DNA of 64,000 nt from SIRX01 sp965214475 (GTDB lineage Bacteria; Actinomycetota; Rubrobacteria; Rubrobacterales; Rubrobacteraceae), in NCBI GenBank assembly GCA_965214475.1, contig OZ243953.1:3162001-3226000 (forward strand). The letters are read 5' to 3'. This document shows, piece after piece, positions 25,600-34,789 of the stretch. The first letter of the stretch is position 1. Each line of letters starts with the position of its first letter. The position numbers and the translations under genes were made by a program. The notes under the pieces are model-generated. The model did not search any database, was not told where the DNA came from, and saw nothing but the letters and a program-made list of their open reading frames with translations.

Positions 25600-26412
25600 A
25601 TGGACATTTCGGCGCAGGTAAAGACCGACGTTAAGACCACCAACGGCATGATTCAGCCCGGCACCTTCCGGGTAGTCGCCGGACCTTGCACGGTCGAGAG
25701 CTACGAGCAGTTCGAAGCCTCGGCCCGCGCCGTGAAGGAAGCAGGCTTTGAATACGTCCGCGGTGGGGCTTTTAAGCCCCGCACCTCTCCGTACTCTTTC
25801 CAGGGACTTGGCCAGGAGGGACTGGAGATCCTCTCGGAGGTCAGTAAGGATTTGGGTCTCAAGGTGGTTACGGAGGTCATGGACCCCTACGACATCGAGG
25901 CTGTCATGGAGCACGCCCAGGTTATCCAGGTTGGGGCGCGCAACATGCAAAACTTCTCACTGCTGAAGCGCATCGGGGCGGCTATTGCCGGAACGGACCA
26001 CGGCGCGGTGCTAAAGCGCGGCCTCGCCGCGAGTGTGGACGAGTGGCTGTTCGCGGCGGAGTACATTACCAGTGAGGGTGGAGACAACGTAGTCCTCTGT
26101 GAACGGGGCATTCGTACTTTCGAGACGGCCACACGCTTTACGTTGGACCTCTCGGCGGTCATCGTCGCCAAGCGGCTGACGGACCTGCCGGTGATCGTGG
26201 ACCCATCCCACGCAGCAGGACGGCGGGACTTGGTTATTCCCCTGAGCAAGGCGAGCGTCGCCGCCGAGGCGGACGGCCTTATTGTAGAGTCTCACCACGA
26301 GCCGCAAGAGGCCTTGTGCGACGCGGAGCAGGCGCTGCCCATCGAGGCGCTGATGGGAATGCGCGATACCCTACAGCCCTTCGCCAGCGCCATGGGCCGC
26401 GAGGTCATCTAG
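25600..26412 (+). CDS. aroF: DAHP synthase, AroF/AroA type I beta
   Basis: First step of the shikimate pathway, joining phosphoenolpyruvate and erythrose 4-phosphate. 270 aa without the N-terminal regulatory extension of the Thermotoga type. Motifs VAGPCTVESYEQF, RGGAFKPRTSPYSFQG, IQVGARNMQNFSLL and VIVDPSHAAGRRDLV fit the type I beta class that needs a divalent metal. It pairs with the mutase gene two bases upstream, so allosteric control through the mutase protein is plausible. Confidence 0.93.
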   Translation: MDISAQVKTDVKTTNGMIQPGTFRVVAGPCTVESYEQFEASARAVKEAGFEYVRGGAFKPRTSPYSFQGLGQEGLEILSEVSKDLGLKVVTEVMDPYDIEAVMEHAQVIQVGARNMQNFSLLKRIGAAIAGTDHGAVLKRGLAASVDEWLFAAEYITSEGGDNVVLCERGIRTFETATRFTLDLSAVIVAKRLTDLPVIVDPSHAAGRRDLVIPLSKASVAAEADGLIVESHHEPQEALCDAEQALPIEALMGMRDTLQPFASAMGREVI

Positions 26413-26442
26413 CCCCAGAGGCTCTATCTCTGGAACAAGGTC

Positions 26443-27963
26443 TTGAACCAACGGCTCGCAGGAAGATTCGTTCTCGGGCGTAGTATCGGCTCTGGCGGCA
26501 TGTCCACCGTATATCTCGGTACCGACGAAGTCCTCGAACGTCCCGTAGCGGTCAAGGTTCTCAGGTCCGAGTTCATGGAGTCGGATATCGGGCTTCGCTT
26601 CCGGCGAGAAGGCCGCACCGCAGCTAGACTATCCCACTCCAACATCGTTCAGGTCTACGATGCGGGGGAGGACGACCTCGGCGGTGAAACCGTCTCGTAC
26701 ATTGTCATGGAGTACGTCTCCGGGGGTGATCTGCGGGACTCCATTCAGGAGCGCGGCACGCTCTCGGCAGAGGAGATCTCAAACCTCAGCGGCGCTGCGG
26801 CGGGACTCGCCCACGCCCACGACCGGGGCGTCATCCACCGGGATATAAAGCCGCCCAACATTCTCCTGGGCGAAAACGGGCAACCAAAGTTGGCGGACTT
26901 CGGTATCGCCCGCGCCCTGGACATGACCCAGGCGACCCGTACGGGCATGTACATGGGGACTGCGCGTTACTCCTCCCCGGAGCAGTTGCAGGGCAAGGAG
27001 ATCACCTCGAAGAGCGACATCTACTCGCTGGGCGCCACGCTCTACGAGGCCGTAACCGGTAACCCGCTGTTTAGCGGAACCCCGATAGAAGTAGCCAGCC
27101 AACACGTCTCCAAACCTCCAACCTCACCGGGAGAACTAGCGCCGGTGGACGCAGATTTGGAAGGCTTGATTCTGGACTGTCTCGCCAAAAATCCCGAAGA
27201 TCGACCCACCGCCACCCAGGTTTGCAGCCGGCTCGTGAAGCTGGCACCGTACAACGACACTAATCAAGCCTCCAGCCCACCTTCCTCAGCGGAACCCGCT
27301 ACAGCCCAAGCTGCTGTTCCCGCAAGAGGACAAGTCTACGGGCAACAAACTCGCCCTCGCCGGGCCCCATGGCTCGTCGCTATGGTAGCCGTTCTCGTGC
27401 TGCTCGGGGCAGTGGGTGCTTTCGCCCTTCTGGGTAATGGCGAGAACCAACAAGCGCAATCCCCACCAGGCATCACCCAAGAACCGACCACGGAGTCTGC
27501 AGCCGGTGGTCCGTCGCAGGGGCAGTCAACTACGGTAGAAGCAACCCCAGCGCCCGCCCCACGCCCGACTACCCAAGAACCAGCGCCGACAGTTCCGGGA
27601 AGTGGGCCGCAGCCGGTAAACGTCTCAGCGGAACAAGCGGCGGCCCAGGCCGTCCGGGACGCTTATAAGTTGGCGGCGGACGGAGATTACGACCAGTCTT
27701 ACGCCCTCTTATCTCCGGCCTTCCGGCAAGTTTGGGCTCCTACACAGGTGCAGTGGACCGGACAGTTCGATACTCTGGAGAGCATTCGCTTCGTAGAGGG
27801 ACCGGATGCTCAGGTTACAGGAAATGCGGCGCAGGTAACGGGTGTGACTATTGCCGTACATACCTACGAGACACAGCGGAACACGGTGACCTGGACGCTC
27901 ATCCGAGAAGATGGTCAGTGGAAGCTAAACGATCTTAACGAGAGAGACAGGGATATTATCTAG
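26443..27963 (+). CDS. Receptor Ser/Thr kinase with NTF2-like tail
   Basis: A 506-aa transmembrane kinase. Catalytic domain about 5-270: GSGGMSTVYLG, VAVKVL, HRDIKPPNILL, DFGIARAL and SPEQLQG. A Pro/Gln/Ala linker and a transmembrane helix (APWLVAMVAVLVLLGAVGAF, about 305-330) follow. The outside portion is Pro/Thr-rich and then an NTF2-like or DUF4878-type domain at about 395-505 (AVRDAYKLAADGDYDQSYALL, WTLIREDGQWKL). No PASTA repeats. TTG start. The third kinase in the window has the same type of tail. Confidence 0.9.
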   Translation: MNQRLAGRFVLGRSIGSGGMSTVYLGTDEVLERPVAVKVLRSEFMESDIGLRFRREGRTAARLSHSNIVQVYDAGEDDLGGETVSYIVMEYVSGGDLRDSIQERGTLSAEEISNLSGAAAGLAHAHDRGVIHRDIKPPNILLGENGQPKLADFGIARALDMTQATRTGMYMGTARYSSPEQLQGKEITSKSDIYSLGATLYEAVTGNPLFSGTPIEVASQHVSKPPTSPGELAPVDADLEGLILDCLAKNPEDRPTATQVCSRLVKLAPYNDTNQASSPPSSAEPATAQAAVPARGQVYGQQTRPRRAPWLVAMVAVLVLLGAVGAFALLGNGENQQAQSPPGITQEPTTESAAGGPSQGQSTTVEATPAPAPRPTTQEPAPTVPGSGPQPVNVSAEQAAAQAVRDAYKLAADGDYDQSYALLSPAFRQVWAPTQVQWTGQFDTLESIRFVEGPDAQVTGNAAQVTGVTIAVHTYETQRNTVTWTLIREDGQWKLNDLNERDRDII

Positions 27964-28026
27964 GCGTGATCGAAGAAGAGTTGGTATAAAGAGCAGAATA
28001 TAAACCTTCGGTAAGGAAGTCCTAGT

Positions 28027-29181
28027 TTGAAGACCGCACTCACAGCGCTGGTATCTGCCATAGTAGGTGGCCTCGTGACCGCGCTTTTTATATTGGTTAG
28101 CATGTTTTGGATCGGGGACGGTGCCGGAAATGTGACTATAAGAGAGTCTTCGCCGCCCGTCTCGGCGGGGGGCAGCCCCGAGGGGAGTACGCAATCTTCG
28201 GTGCGCCAAGTGTATACGCAAGACGGCCCCGGTGTCGTAAGCGTGGAGGTGGCAGCCGAAGGTGGGCCTGGTGGTGGATCCGGTTTCGTACTGGATAACA
28301 CCGGTCATATCGTAACCAACCAGCACGTCGTAGAATCGGCCGACGGTATCTCCGTCAAGTTCGCCAACGGTAACCGCGAAGACGCCGAGGTAATTGGGGA
28401 AGACCCTTCGACGGACCTGGCGGTTTTAAAGGTCGAAGCGGCGGAGGGCTCCCTAAAACCTCTAACGCTCGGTGACTCGGATGCTTTGAAAGTCGGGGAG
28501 CCGGTCATCGCAATCGGAAACCCGCTCAACGTGGGGATCAGCGTTACCACCGGGATAGTTAGTGGTGTCGGGCGTCCTATAAAGGCTCCCAACAACTACA
28601 CAATAAGCGGGGCCGTGCAGACGGATGCTGCGATCAACCCCGGCAACTCCGGAGGGCCGCTACTCGACTCGCGGGGTACGGTTGTCGGGGTGAACTCCCA
28701 GATCATCTCCGACACCGGAAGTTTCCAGGGCGTCGGGTTCGCGATACCGAGCAACACCGTAAAGAACGTGGTCGAGCAACTCATAACCAGCGGTGACGTC
28801 GAGCACGGGTACATCGGGGTCAGGATGTTCACGGTGGGGATAGAAGAGCTGGTAGCCTACACGGGACTCTCCGAGAAAGAGCTGCGTGAAAAGCACGGCC
28901 TGCCGCCTACCGGGGCTATCGTCAAGGAGGTTACGAAAGACGGTCCCGCAGATAAAGCCGGAATAAAGGGTGGTGAGGATAAGGAAATACAAGGTCTCCC
29001 CGTTCCGATGGGGAATGTAATCACCTCGGCCGGCGGCAAGAAGGTCTCTACGCCGGACGACGTAATAAAGATCGTCAACTCGTTGAAGCCCGGCGAGCAG
29101 TTGAAATTGACGGTCGTAACCCCCGGCGAAGAGCCCCGCGAGGTCGAGGTGGAGCTGGACGTTCAGCCGGACGGTGCTTAG
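28027..29181 (+). CDS. HtrA/DegP-type serine protease with PDZ domain
   Basis: A 384-aa membrane-anchored periplasm-side protease. One transmembrane helix (about 5-33) is followed by a trypsin-like domain at about 65-260. The triad is visible: TNQHVVE (His), DPSTDLAVLKV (Asp) and NPGNSGGPL (Ser). A PDZ domain occupies about 265-375. TTG start with AAGGA nine bases before. Lies downstream of a receptor kinase, in keeping with envelope-stress function. Confidence 0.9.
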   Translation: MKTALTALVSAIVGGLVTALFILVSMFWIGDGAGNVTIRESSPPVSAGGSPEGSTQSSVRQVYTQDGPGVVSVEVAAEGGPGGGSGFVLDNTGHIVTNQHVVESADGISVKFANGNREDAEVIGEDPSTDLAVLKVEAAEGSLKPLTLGDSDALKVGEPVIAIGNPLNVGISVTTGIVSGVGRPIKAPNNYTISGAVQTDAAINPGNSGGPLLDSRGTVVGVNSQIISDTGSFQGVGFAIPSNTVKNVVEQLITSGDVEHGYIGVRMFTVGIEELVAYTGLSEKELREKHGLPPTGAIVKEVTKDGPADKAGIKGGEDKEIQGLPVPMGNVITSAGGKKVSTPDDVIKIVNSLKPGEQLKLTVVTPGEEPREVEVELDVQPDGA

Positions 29182-29195
29182 GGTAACCCTGTAAT

Positions 29196-29224
29196 TTGCG
29201 CCCGGTGGTAGGTAATGTTACAAT
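29196..29224 (+). promoter_or_regulatory. Sigma-A-type promoter of rpiA
   Basis: TTGCGC (29196-29201) and TACAAT (29219-29224) with a 17-base spacer. Transcription should start near 29231, leaving a leader of about 137 bases. Confidence 0.65.
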
Positions 29225-29230
29225 CTCGCC

Positions 29231-29367
29231 GTACCGTCGGAAGGGACGAGAAACGGCGAGCGTCGAGAGCCGAAGTCGTCAGATAGAGGTCCGAATCTTA
29301 GTCGTGAGGCGAATCCTGGATAGGTTGGGCCTTACGAGGTAACGGCATCGCACTTGTAGGGAGGATA
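29231..29367 (+). other. Long structured 5' leader of rpiA
   Basis: About 137 noncoding bases between a good promoter and the rpiA start. Possible stems include CGGC-11 bases-GCCG near 29254 and GCC-12 bases-GGC near 29329. Unusually long for this genome, where leaders tend to be short or absent. No known riboswitch class recognised. Confidence 0.4.
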
Positions 29368-30054
29368 GTGTCCGGCACGGTTGACGAGCAGAAGCGGGAC
29401 GCCGCCTACGCAGCCGTAGATGGCTACGTCGAGAGCGGCATGACGGTGGGTCTCGGTACCGGCTCCACGGCCTTCTGGGTGGTCAAGAGGATTGGGGAGC
29501 TGCTCGACAGCGGCGCGTTGGGCGAGGTTCGGGGTATACCGACTTCGGAGACGACGGCGGACCAGGCCCGGCAAGAGAGCATACCGCTCGTAGAGTTGTC
29601 TGAGGCGAGGCCGGACCTCACGATAGACGGGGCGGACGAGATAGATTCTCAACTCTCCCTTATAAAAGGCCGTGGCGGAGCCCTTCTGCGAGAGAAAATC
29701 GTAGCCTCCGCCGGGGATGGCCTGATCGTCGTGGCCGACTCTTCCAAGCTGGTAGATGCCCTGGGGGAAGGTACTTTACCCATCGAGGTCGAACCTTTCG
29801 GCTGGGAGAGTACCGTGGAAGCGCTTTCTACCCTGGGCTCAGAGCCTACGTTGCGGATGGAAGGCGGACGACCGTTCGTGACGGACGGGGGACACTACAC
29901 GATAGACTGTGTTTTTGGCCCCATCCCGGACCCGGGCGGACTGGAAAACGAGATCAAAGCTATCCCAGGAGCCCTGGAGTGTGGCCTCTTTGTCGGCCTC
30001 TCCCGCGCCGCGGTCATCGCCCGCGAAGACGGTACGCAGATTATAGAAGCATAG
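29368..30054 (+). CDS. rpiA: Ribose-5-phosphate isomerase A
   Basis: Interconverts ribose 5-phosphate and ribulose 5-phosphate. 228 aa: GMTVGLGTGSTAFWVVKRIGE, GIPTSETTADQAR, DLTIDGADEID (catalytic Asp pair), IKGRGGALLREKIVA and DGGHYTIDC. GTG start with GGGAGG 8-10 bases before. Works with the ribokinase/pyranase pair elsewhere in the window in pentose metabolism. Confidence 0.93.
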   Translation: MSGTVDEQKRDAAYAAVDGYVESGMTVGLGTGSTAFWVVKRIGELLDSGALGEVRGIPTSETTADQARQESIPLVELSEARPDLTIDGADEIDSQLSLIKGRGGALLREKIVASAGDGLIVVADSSKLVDALGEGTLPIEVEPFGWESTVEALSTLGSEPTLRMEGGRPFVTDGGHYTIDCVFGPIPDPGGLENEIKAIPGALECGLFVGLSRAAVIAREDGTQIIEA

Positions 30055-30073
30055 GGTTTCTACTCATTATGCT

Positions 30074-30096
30074 GTTAGGAAATATACTTTCCTAGC
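30074..30096. promoter_or_regulatory. Palindrome upstream of 7TM GGDEF-EAL gene
   Basis: TAGGAAA (30076-30082) and TTTCCTA (30088-30094) pair exactly around TATAC, with a wobble pair and a further G-C pair outside. No T tract follows. It could be an operator or the terminator of rpiA. Direct repeats TAGTAG lie just downstream near 30123-30138. Confidence 0.45.
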
Positions 30097-30185
30097 GTAC
30101 TTATAGAGGAGACTACGACCTTAGTAGTATCCTAGTAGTGGTGAAAGAACAAAGGCAGCCTGTTAGCCAGGAGAGGTAAAGGAAA

Positions 30186-32705
30186 GTGGCTTTTCAACAC
30201 ATCCTTTATGTACTTTTATCTTTTTTCTCTGTGGCAGTGCTCTTAGTTCTCGCTGCGTACGCTTTCGGGCGCAGACGTACACAGGGAGCGATGGCGTTCG
30301 GATTCTTGATGGTGGCCGCCTGCGAGTGGAAGTTGACCTATGGTCTAGGACTTATTTTTAGAGACCTTCAAACCAAACTCTTTCTACACAATCTGGAGTA
30401 TCTGGGTGTCGCGGTGGTGTCTGTTGCATGGCTAGTTTTCACCCTCCAGTACACTGGTCTTCAAAAGTGGCTGTCGTGGCGGAAGTCAGTGTTACTTGGC
30501 GCCCTGCCGCTTCTGACAATGTTCCTGGTTTGGACCAACGGGGCACACGGATTGGTGTGGGCAAGTCGAAAGATTGTGAGATCCGGTCCCTTCGCAACGA
30601 TTTCGATGGACCATGGCCCCTGGTTCTGGGTCTTTGCTGCCTATTCTTACTTGCTAGTGCTGTTGGGTACGCTCTTGCTGGTCGCCCAGCTTCTCCGCTC
30701 CTCTCCAGCCTATCGCAAACAGACAGCCGCCGTACTGTTGGGCGTGGTGGTGCTCTGGGCCGGGAACGCGGCATATCTATTGCAATTGGGACCGGATTCC
30801 TATCTAAATCCGACACTGCTCAGCTTCCCGCTAACCGGGCTGCTGTTTGCCTGGAGCTTGTTCCGTTTCCGCTTGCTTGATGTAGTGCCAGTATCCCGAG
30901 ACATTCTCATTGAAAGAATCGGTGATGGTGTGATCGTATTGGACGAGCTTGACCGGGTGGTGGACTTCAATCGGGCCGCCGAGCGCATACTGGGTCGCCG
31001 GGCGCCCAAGCTACTGTGGCACCCGGTGGTTGAGGTCTTACCTGGGCTTCTGCCCGAATTCTTTGCCGCGCCGGGTTCGTCAGTTCCATTGGAGGGGACT
31101 GCGGGTGAAGAGGCCCGGACTAAGGAGTTCCGGTCGATAGAAGAGTATGCGGAAGAGTTCGATCTGAAAAGTCTGGAGGTCAAGATCGGTGAAGGAGAAG
31201 GGGCCCGATATTATGAGAGGACACTTTCAACGCTCGATAGCCGAGACGTCTGGCCTAAGGGTTACTTGATCTTGTTGCGGGATGTTACCGAGCGTCGGTG
31301 GCTGGAGAGACGCTTGGAACATCAAGCTCTCCACGATTCGCTAACAAACCTGCCCAACCGCAACCTCTTGATGGACCGCCTTTCTCACGCTCTTGAGCGT
31401 ATTGCCGGGCGCACCGCCCCGCAGGCCACCGACCAAAACCACTACGAGGTGACCTTGCTGCTTTTGGATCTCGACAACTTCAAGGCTGTAAACGATTCTT
31501 TGGGTCATGAAGCTGGCGATGCTTTGTTAACGATGGTTGCACAACGGATTAGAGAATGTTTGAGACCTGAAGATACTCCGGCCCGTCTGGGTGGTGACGA
31601 GTTCGTTGTGCTCATAGAAGACACACCGCACAAGAAAGCGATACTGGTTGCGGAAAGGATCTCCCGAGAGCTAGACAGATCTTTTCAGATACAAGGGCAC
31701 GAACTTTTTATGTCAGCCAGCATTGGCGTTGCTGGCTCGGATCCCAGCCAACTAAGTGCCGTACAGGGAGAAGGCGAAGAGCTCCGAAAAGGGGAAGACC
31801 TTCTCAAGGAGGCTGACACTGCGATGTATCGGGCCAAGGAGAAGGGTAAGGACTGCCTCGAAGTTTTCGAGGAGTGGATGGATTCCCGGGCCGACAAACG
31901 TCTGAAGCTGAGCAACGATCTCAGGCGGGCCGTAGAGCGCGAAGAGTTCATACTTCACTATCAACCCATAGCTCACCTCGCAACCGGAAAAATCGAAGGG
32001 TTTGAGGCGCTTTTGCGCTGGAAGCACCCCAAGCGGGGCCTCCTATTCCCCGACGAGTTTATACACGTGGCCGAGGAGAGTGGCTTTATGGTCCCTCTTG
32101 GACGGTGGGTTCTCAGACAAGCATCTCTTCAAGGTGCTCAGTGGCACCAAGAGTACCCGGACGTACCACCCCCCTCGGTCAGCGTAAACCTGTCACCACG
32201 CCAATTTGGCCGGGCCGAACTTATCAAAGAGGTGGAAGAGATAGTGGGTCGTGCTGGCCTTGATCCTCACTTCTTGAAGCTTGAGATAACCGAAAACGTC
32301 GCCATGAAAGATGCACCCTTGACCGTGGAGACCTTCGAGAGACTGAGGGACTTCAACGTCGAAGTGGTCCTCGACGATTTCGGAACCGGTTACTCATCCC
32401 TGGGCTATCTCACCCGATTTCCCGTGGACGCGCTTAAGATCGACCGTTCGATTGTTGGGGGCCTGGATCAGGATCCCAAAAAAGCGGCTGTTGCCCGTGC
32501 CATAGTAACCTTGACCCACTCCCTAAACCATCGGGTGGTCGCCGAGGGCATAGAAACCCGTGGGCAGCTCGAATATTTGCGAGGGCTTGGGTGCGAGCTG
32601 GGTCAGGGGAACCTTTTCTGGGAGCCGCTCTTGCCCGAAGCGGCCATAAGACTCTATCTACAGACGCAGAAGCGAAGACCCGTGTGGGCGCTCCCAGGTC
32701 GATGA
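30186..32705 (+). CDS. 7TM-PAS-GGDEF-EAL cyclic-di-GMP protein
   Basis: An 839-aa membrane sensor. Residues about 1-225 form seven helices of the histidine-kinase N-terminal 7TM type. A PAS-like domain lies at about 240-375 (DGVIVLDELDRVVDFNRAAERIL). GGDEF domain about 385-560 with intact ARLGGDEFVVL; an inserted loop (SQLSAVQGEGEELRKGED) lengthens it. EAL domain about 580-830 with EALLRWKHP, ENVAMKDA and DDFGTGYSSLGYL. GTG start with GGAAA just before it; AGGAGAGG lies farther upstream. Confidence 0.9.
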   Translation: MAFQHILYVLLSFFSVAVLLVLAAYAFGRRRTQGAMAFGFLMVAACEWKLTYGLGLIFRDLQTKLFLHNLEYLGVAVVSVAWLVFTLQYTGLQKWLSWRKSVLLGALPLLTMFLVWTNGAHGLVWASRKIVRSGPFATISMDHGPWFWVFAAYSYLLVLLGTLLLVAQLLRSSPAYRKQTAAVLLGVVVLWAGNAAYLLQLGPDSYLNPTLLSFPLTGLLFAWSLFRFRLLDVVPVSRDILIERIGDGVIVLDELDRVVDFNRAAERILGRRAPKLLWHPVVEVLPGLLPEFFAAPGSSVPLEGTAGEEARTKEFRSIEEYAEEFDLKSLEVKIGEGEGARYYERTLSTLDSRDVWPKGYLILLRDVTERRWLERRLEHQALHDSLTNLPNRNLLMDRLSHALERIAGRTAPQATDQNHYEVTLLLLDLDNFKAVNDSLGHEAGDALLTMVAQRIRECLRPEDTPARLGGDEFVVLIEDTPHKKAILVAERISRELDRSFQIQGHELFMSASIGVAGSDPSQLSAVQGEGEELRKGEDLLKEADTAMYRAKEKGKDCLEVFEEWMDSRADKRLKLSNDLRRAVEREEFILHYQPIAHLATGKIEGFEALLRWKHPKRGLLFPDEFIHVAEESGFMVPLGRWVLRQASLQGAQWHQEYPDVPPPSVSVNLSPRQFGRAELIKEVEEIVGRAGLDPHFLKLEITENVAMKDAPLTVETFERLRDFNVEVVLDDFGTGYSSLGYLTRFPVDALKIDRSIVGGLDQDPKKAAVARAIVTLTHSLNHRVVAEGIETRGQLEYLRGLGCELGQGNLFWEPLLPEAAIRLYLQTQKRRPVWALPGR

Positions 32706-32725
32706 AAATGCTCCAGGACTTCAAT

Positions 32726-33634
32726 CTAGCCTGAGAATAGCCCCTCGACCCCCGGTTTGAGTTTACCGTTCTCGTCCAGATAGTCACTCCAGGTGCGCTT
32801 CGGCGAGTAACCGAGCATCTCCTGTGCCTTGACGGAAGAGATGCCGGCGGCGTCTTCACGGGGTAGCGGCTGCTTTATCTCGACCTGATCCCCGTAATAT
32901 TCTTCGACGATTTCCTCGAAGTTCCGGTTGCCGACGTTGTCGGGGGAGGCGATGTAGAAGACTTCGTGCCCATCCAGGTCGCTCTCGATGGATAGCATGA
33001 TCGCATCGGCCAAGTCGTAGACGTCTATGTAGCTCCAGAAGTTAGGACTCAATTCTGAGGCGTCCCGCACCTGTGGCCCCAGGTTCCGCTCGTAGTTGCC
33101 CTCATGTTGCACCCAACTCGGCCGGATGGTGATGCACCGGATGTCCGAGCGCCGGATTGCCGCGTCCATTAGTTGCTCACCGAAGTGCTTGGCGAGTGCG
33201 TACGGGTCTTGCGGCTTTATGGGGTGCTCTTCGTCTACCGGCACGTAATCCGGTAGGAACTCCCGCTCCGGGAAGAAAAAACCGGGGACCGTCTCGCTGG
33301 AGATGTTCACGAAGCGCGACACACCGAAACGGACTGAAGCCTCAATCATGTTAAAGAGCGCCATGAGGTTGTTCTGGAAAACGACGTGTGGCGGGTTACG
33401 AGTGGGCTCCGGCAAAGCGGCCGCATGTACTACCGCGTCCATACCCCTCACCACGGCGAAGGCATCGCCCGCATCGGTGAGTTGGGCTTGCATGTAATCC
33501 GGCTCGTCCTCGCCGGGGCGTTCGAAAACCGGCGGCAAAACATCCACCGCCCGGACCTCATGACCAGCTTGCATCAATGCTGCAACCGTTGCTTTGCCAA
33601 CCTTGCCCGCTGAACCCGTAACAACTACCTTCAT
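32726..33634 (-). CDS. NAD-dependent epimerase/dehydratase (SDR)
   Basis: A 302-aa extended SDR enzyme. Nucleotide-binding motif VTGSAGKVGKATV at the N-terminus, SSETVPGF for the catalytic Ser/Thr, and the catalytic DPYALAKHFGE (Y-x3-K). AAGGAG lies eight bases before the ATG. Substrate unknown, probably a nucleotide sugar or similar. Divergent from another SDR gene about 100 bases away. Confidence 0.85.
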   Translation of the reverse strand: MKVVVTGSAGKVGKATVAALMQAGHEVRAVDVLPPVFERPGEDEPDYMQAQLTDAGDAFAVVRGMDAVVHAAALPEPTRNPPHVVFQNNLMALFNMIEASVRFGVSRFVNISSETVPGFFFPEREFLPDYVPVDEEHPIKPQDPYALAKHFGEQLMDAAIRRSDIRCITIRPSWVQHEGNYERNLGPQVRDASELSPNFWSYIDVYDLADAIMLSIESDLDGHEVFYIASPDNVGNRNFEEIVEEYYGDQVEIKQPLPREDAAGISSVKAQEMLGYSPKRTWSDYLDENGKLKPGVEGLFSG

Positions 33635-33733
33635 AGAACTACTCCTTCCTGTTTACTCAAAAGATGGTAGCAGACAACACCCGCCGGTCGGGGCGTAGTT
33701 TCACCCGCCACTCGCGAGGGTAAAAGAGACCTC

Positions 33734-34789
33734 ATGCGTGTAGTCGTGGTCGGAGCAACAGGAAACCTGGGAACGAGCGTCCTGCGCTCGCTCGCGGACG
33801 AAGAAAAGGTCGACTCTATATTGGGGATCTCCCGACGGTTACCGGGTCTCCAGATGCCGAAGGTCGAATGGGCGGCGGCGGACATTGCGCGCGACGATCT
33901 CACGCCGCATTTTGATGGAGCGGACGCCGTGGTGCTCCTCTCCTGGCTTATTCAGCCGTCCCGAGACCTGAATAAGCTGTGGATGGTGAACGTGGAGGGC
34001 AGCTCGCGCGTTGCGCGGACCGTAAAGGAGGCCGGGGTTCCGGCGTTGCTCTACGCTTCGTCGGTCGGCGCCTACTCGCCGGGACCGAAAGAAGATGCCG
34101 TAGATGAGAGTTGGCCGACGGGTGGTGCGAGCACTTCATACTACGCCCGGCAGAAGGCCGAAGTCGAGCGGCGGCTGGACCGCTTCGAAAGTGATAACCC
34201 GGAAGTGCGGGTGGTCCGGTTGCGGCCGGGGCTGGTCTTCAAAAAGGAGGCGGCGACGGGTGTACGTCGGCTGTTTGCCGGACCTTTCTTGCCGAACTTC
34301 CTTATGCGGCCGGAACTCATCAACCTCGTTCCGCAGATAGAAGGGCTGCGTTCTCAGGTGGTCCATTCTTACGATGTGGGAGAGGCTTTTCGGCTGGCAC
34401 TCGTGAATGAGGAGGCTCGGGGCGCTTACAACTTGGCCGCCGAGCCGGTCTTGGATGCGCGGGAGATCTGCCGCATCCTTAAAGCTCGACAGGTCCCCGT
34501 TTCTGCGAAGGTGGCCCGGGCCGGGGCGGACCTCGCCTGGAAACTTCACGTTCAACCCGTGCCGTCAGGCTGGCTCGACCTGTCGCTAAACGTCCCAATA
34601 ATGGATACTCGGCGTGCTCGCGAGGAACTCGGCTGGACGCCGCGGTACAGCGCCGATGATGCCCTGCTGGATATTCTGGAAGGCTTGAGAACCGGCGCGA
34701 GCCTGGATACGCCGCCGCTCTCCAAGGAAACTAGTGGGCCGTTTCGCATAAGAGAGATACTGACCGGAGTAGGAAGGCGGGAGCCATGA
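33734..34789 (+). CDS. NAD-dependent epimerase/dehydratase (SDR)
   Basis: A 351-aa extended SDR. N-terminal VVVGATGNLGTSVLRSL, LYASSVGAYSPG and catalytic YYARQKAEVER (Y-x3-K). The C-terminal portion (EICRILKAR, PSGWLDLSLNVP) fits a substrate-binding domain. Overlaps the alcohol dehydrogenase gene downstream by ATGA, so the two enzymes probably serve one pathway. Substrate not identifiable. Confidence 0.83.
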   Translation: MRVVVVGATGNLGTSVLRSLADEEKVDSILGISRRLPGLQMPKVEWAAADIARDDLTPHFDGADAVVLLSWLIQPSRDLNKLWMVNVEGSSRVARTVKEAGVPALLYASSVGAYSPGPKEDAVDESWPTGGASTSYYARQKAEVERRLDRFESDNPEVRVVRLRPGLVFKKEAATGVRRLFAGPFLPNFLMRPELINLVPQIEGLRSQVVHSYDVGEAFRLALVNEEARGAYNLAAEPVLDAREICRILKARQVPVSAKVARAGADLAWKLHVQPVPSGWLDLSLNVPIMDTRRAREELGWTPRYSADDALLDILEGLRTGASLDTPPLSKETSGPFRIREILTGVGRREP

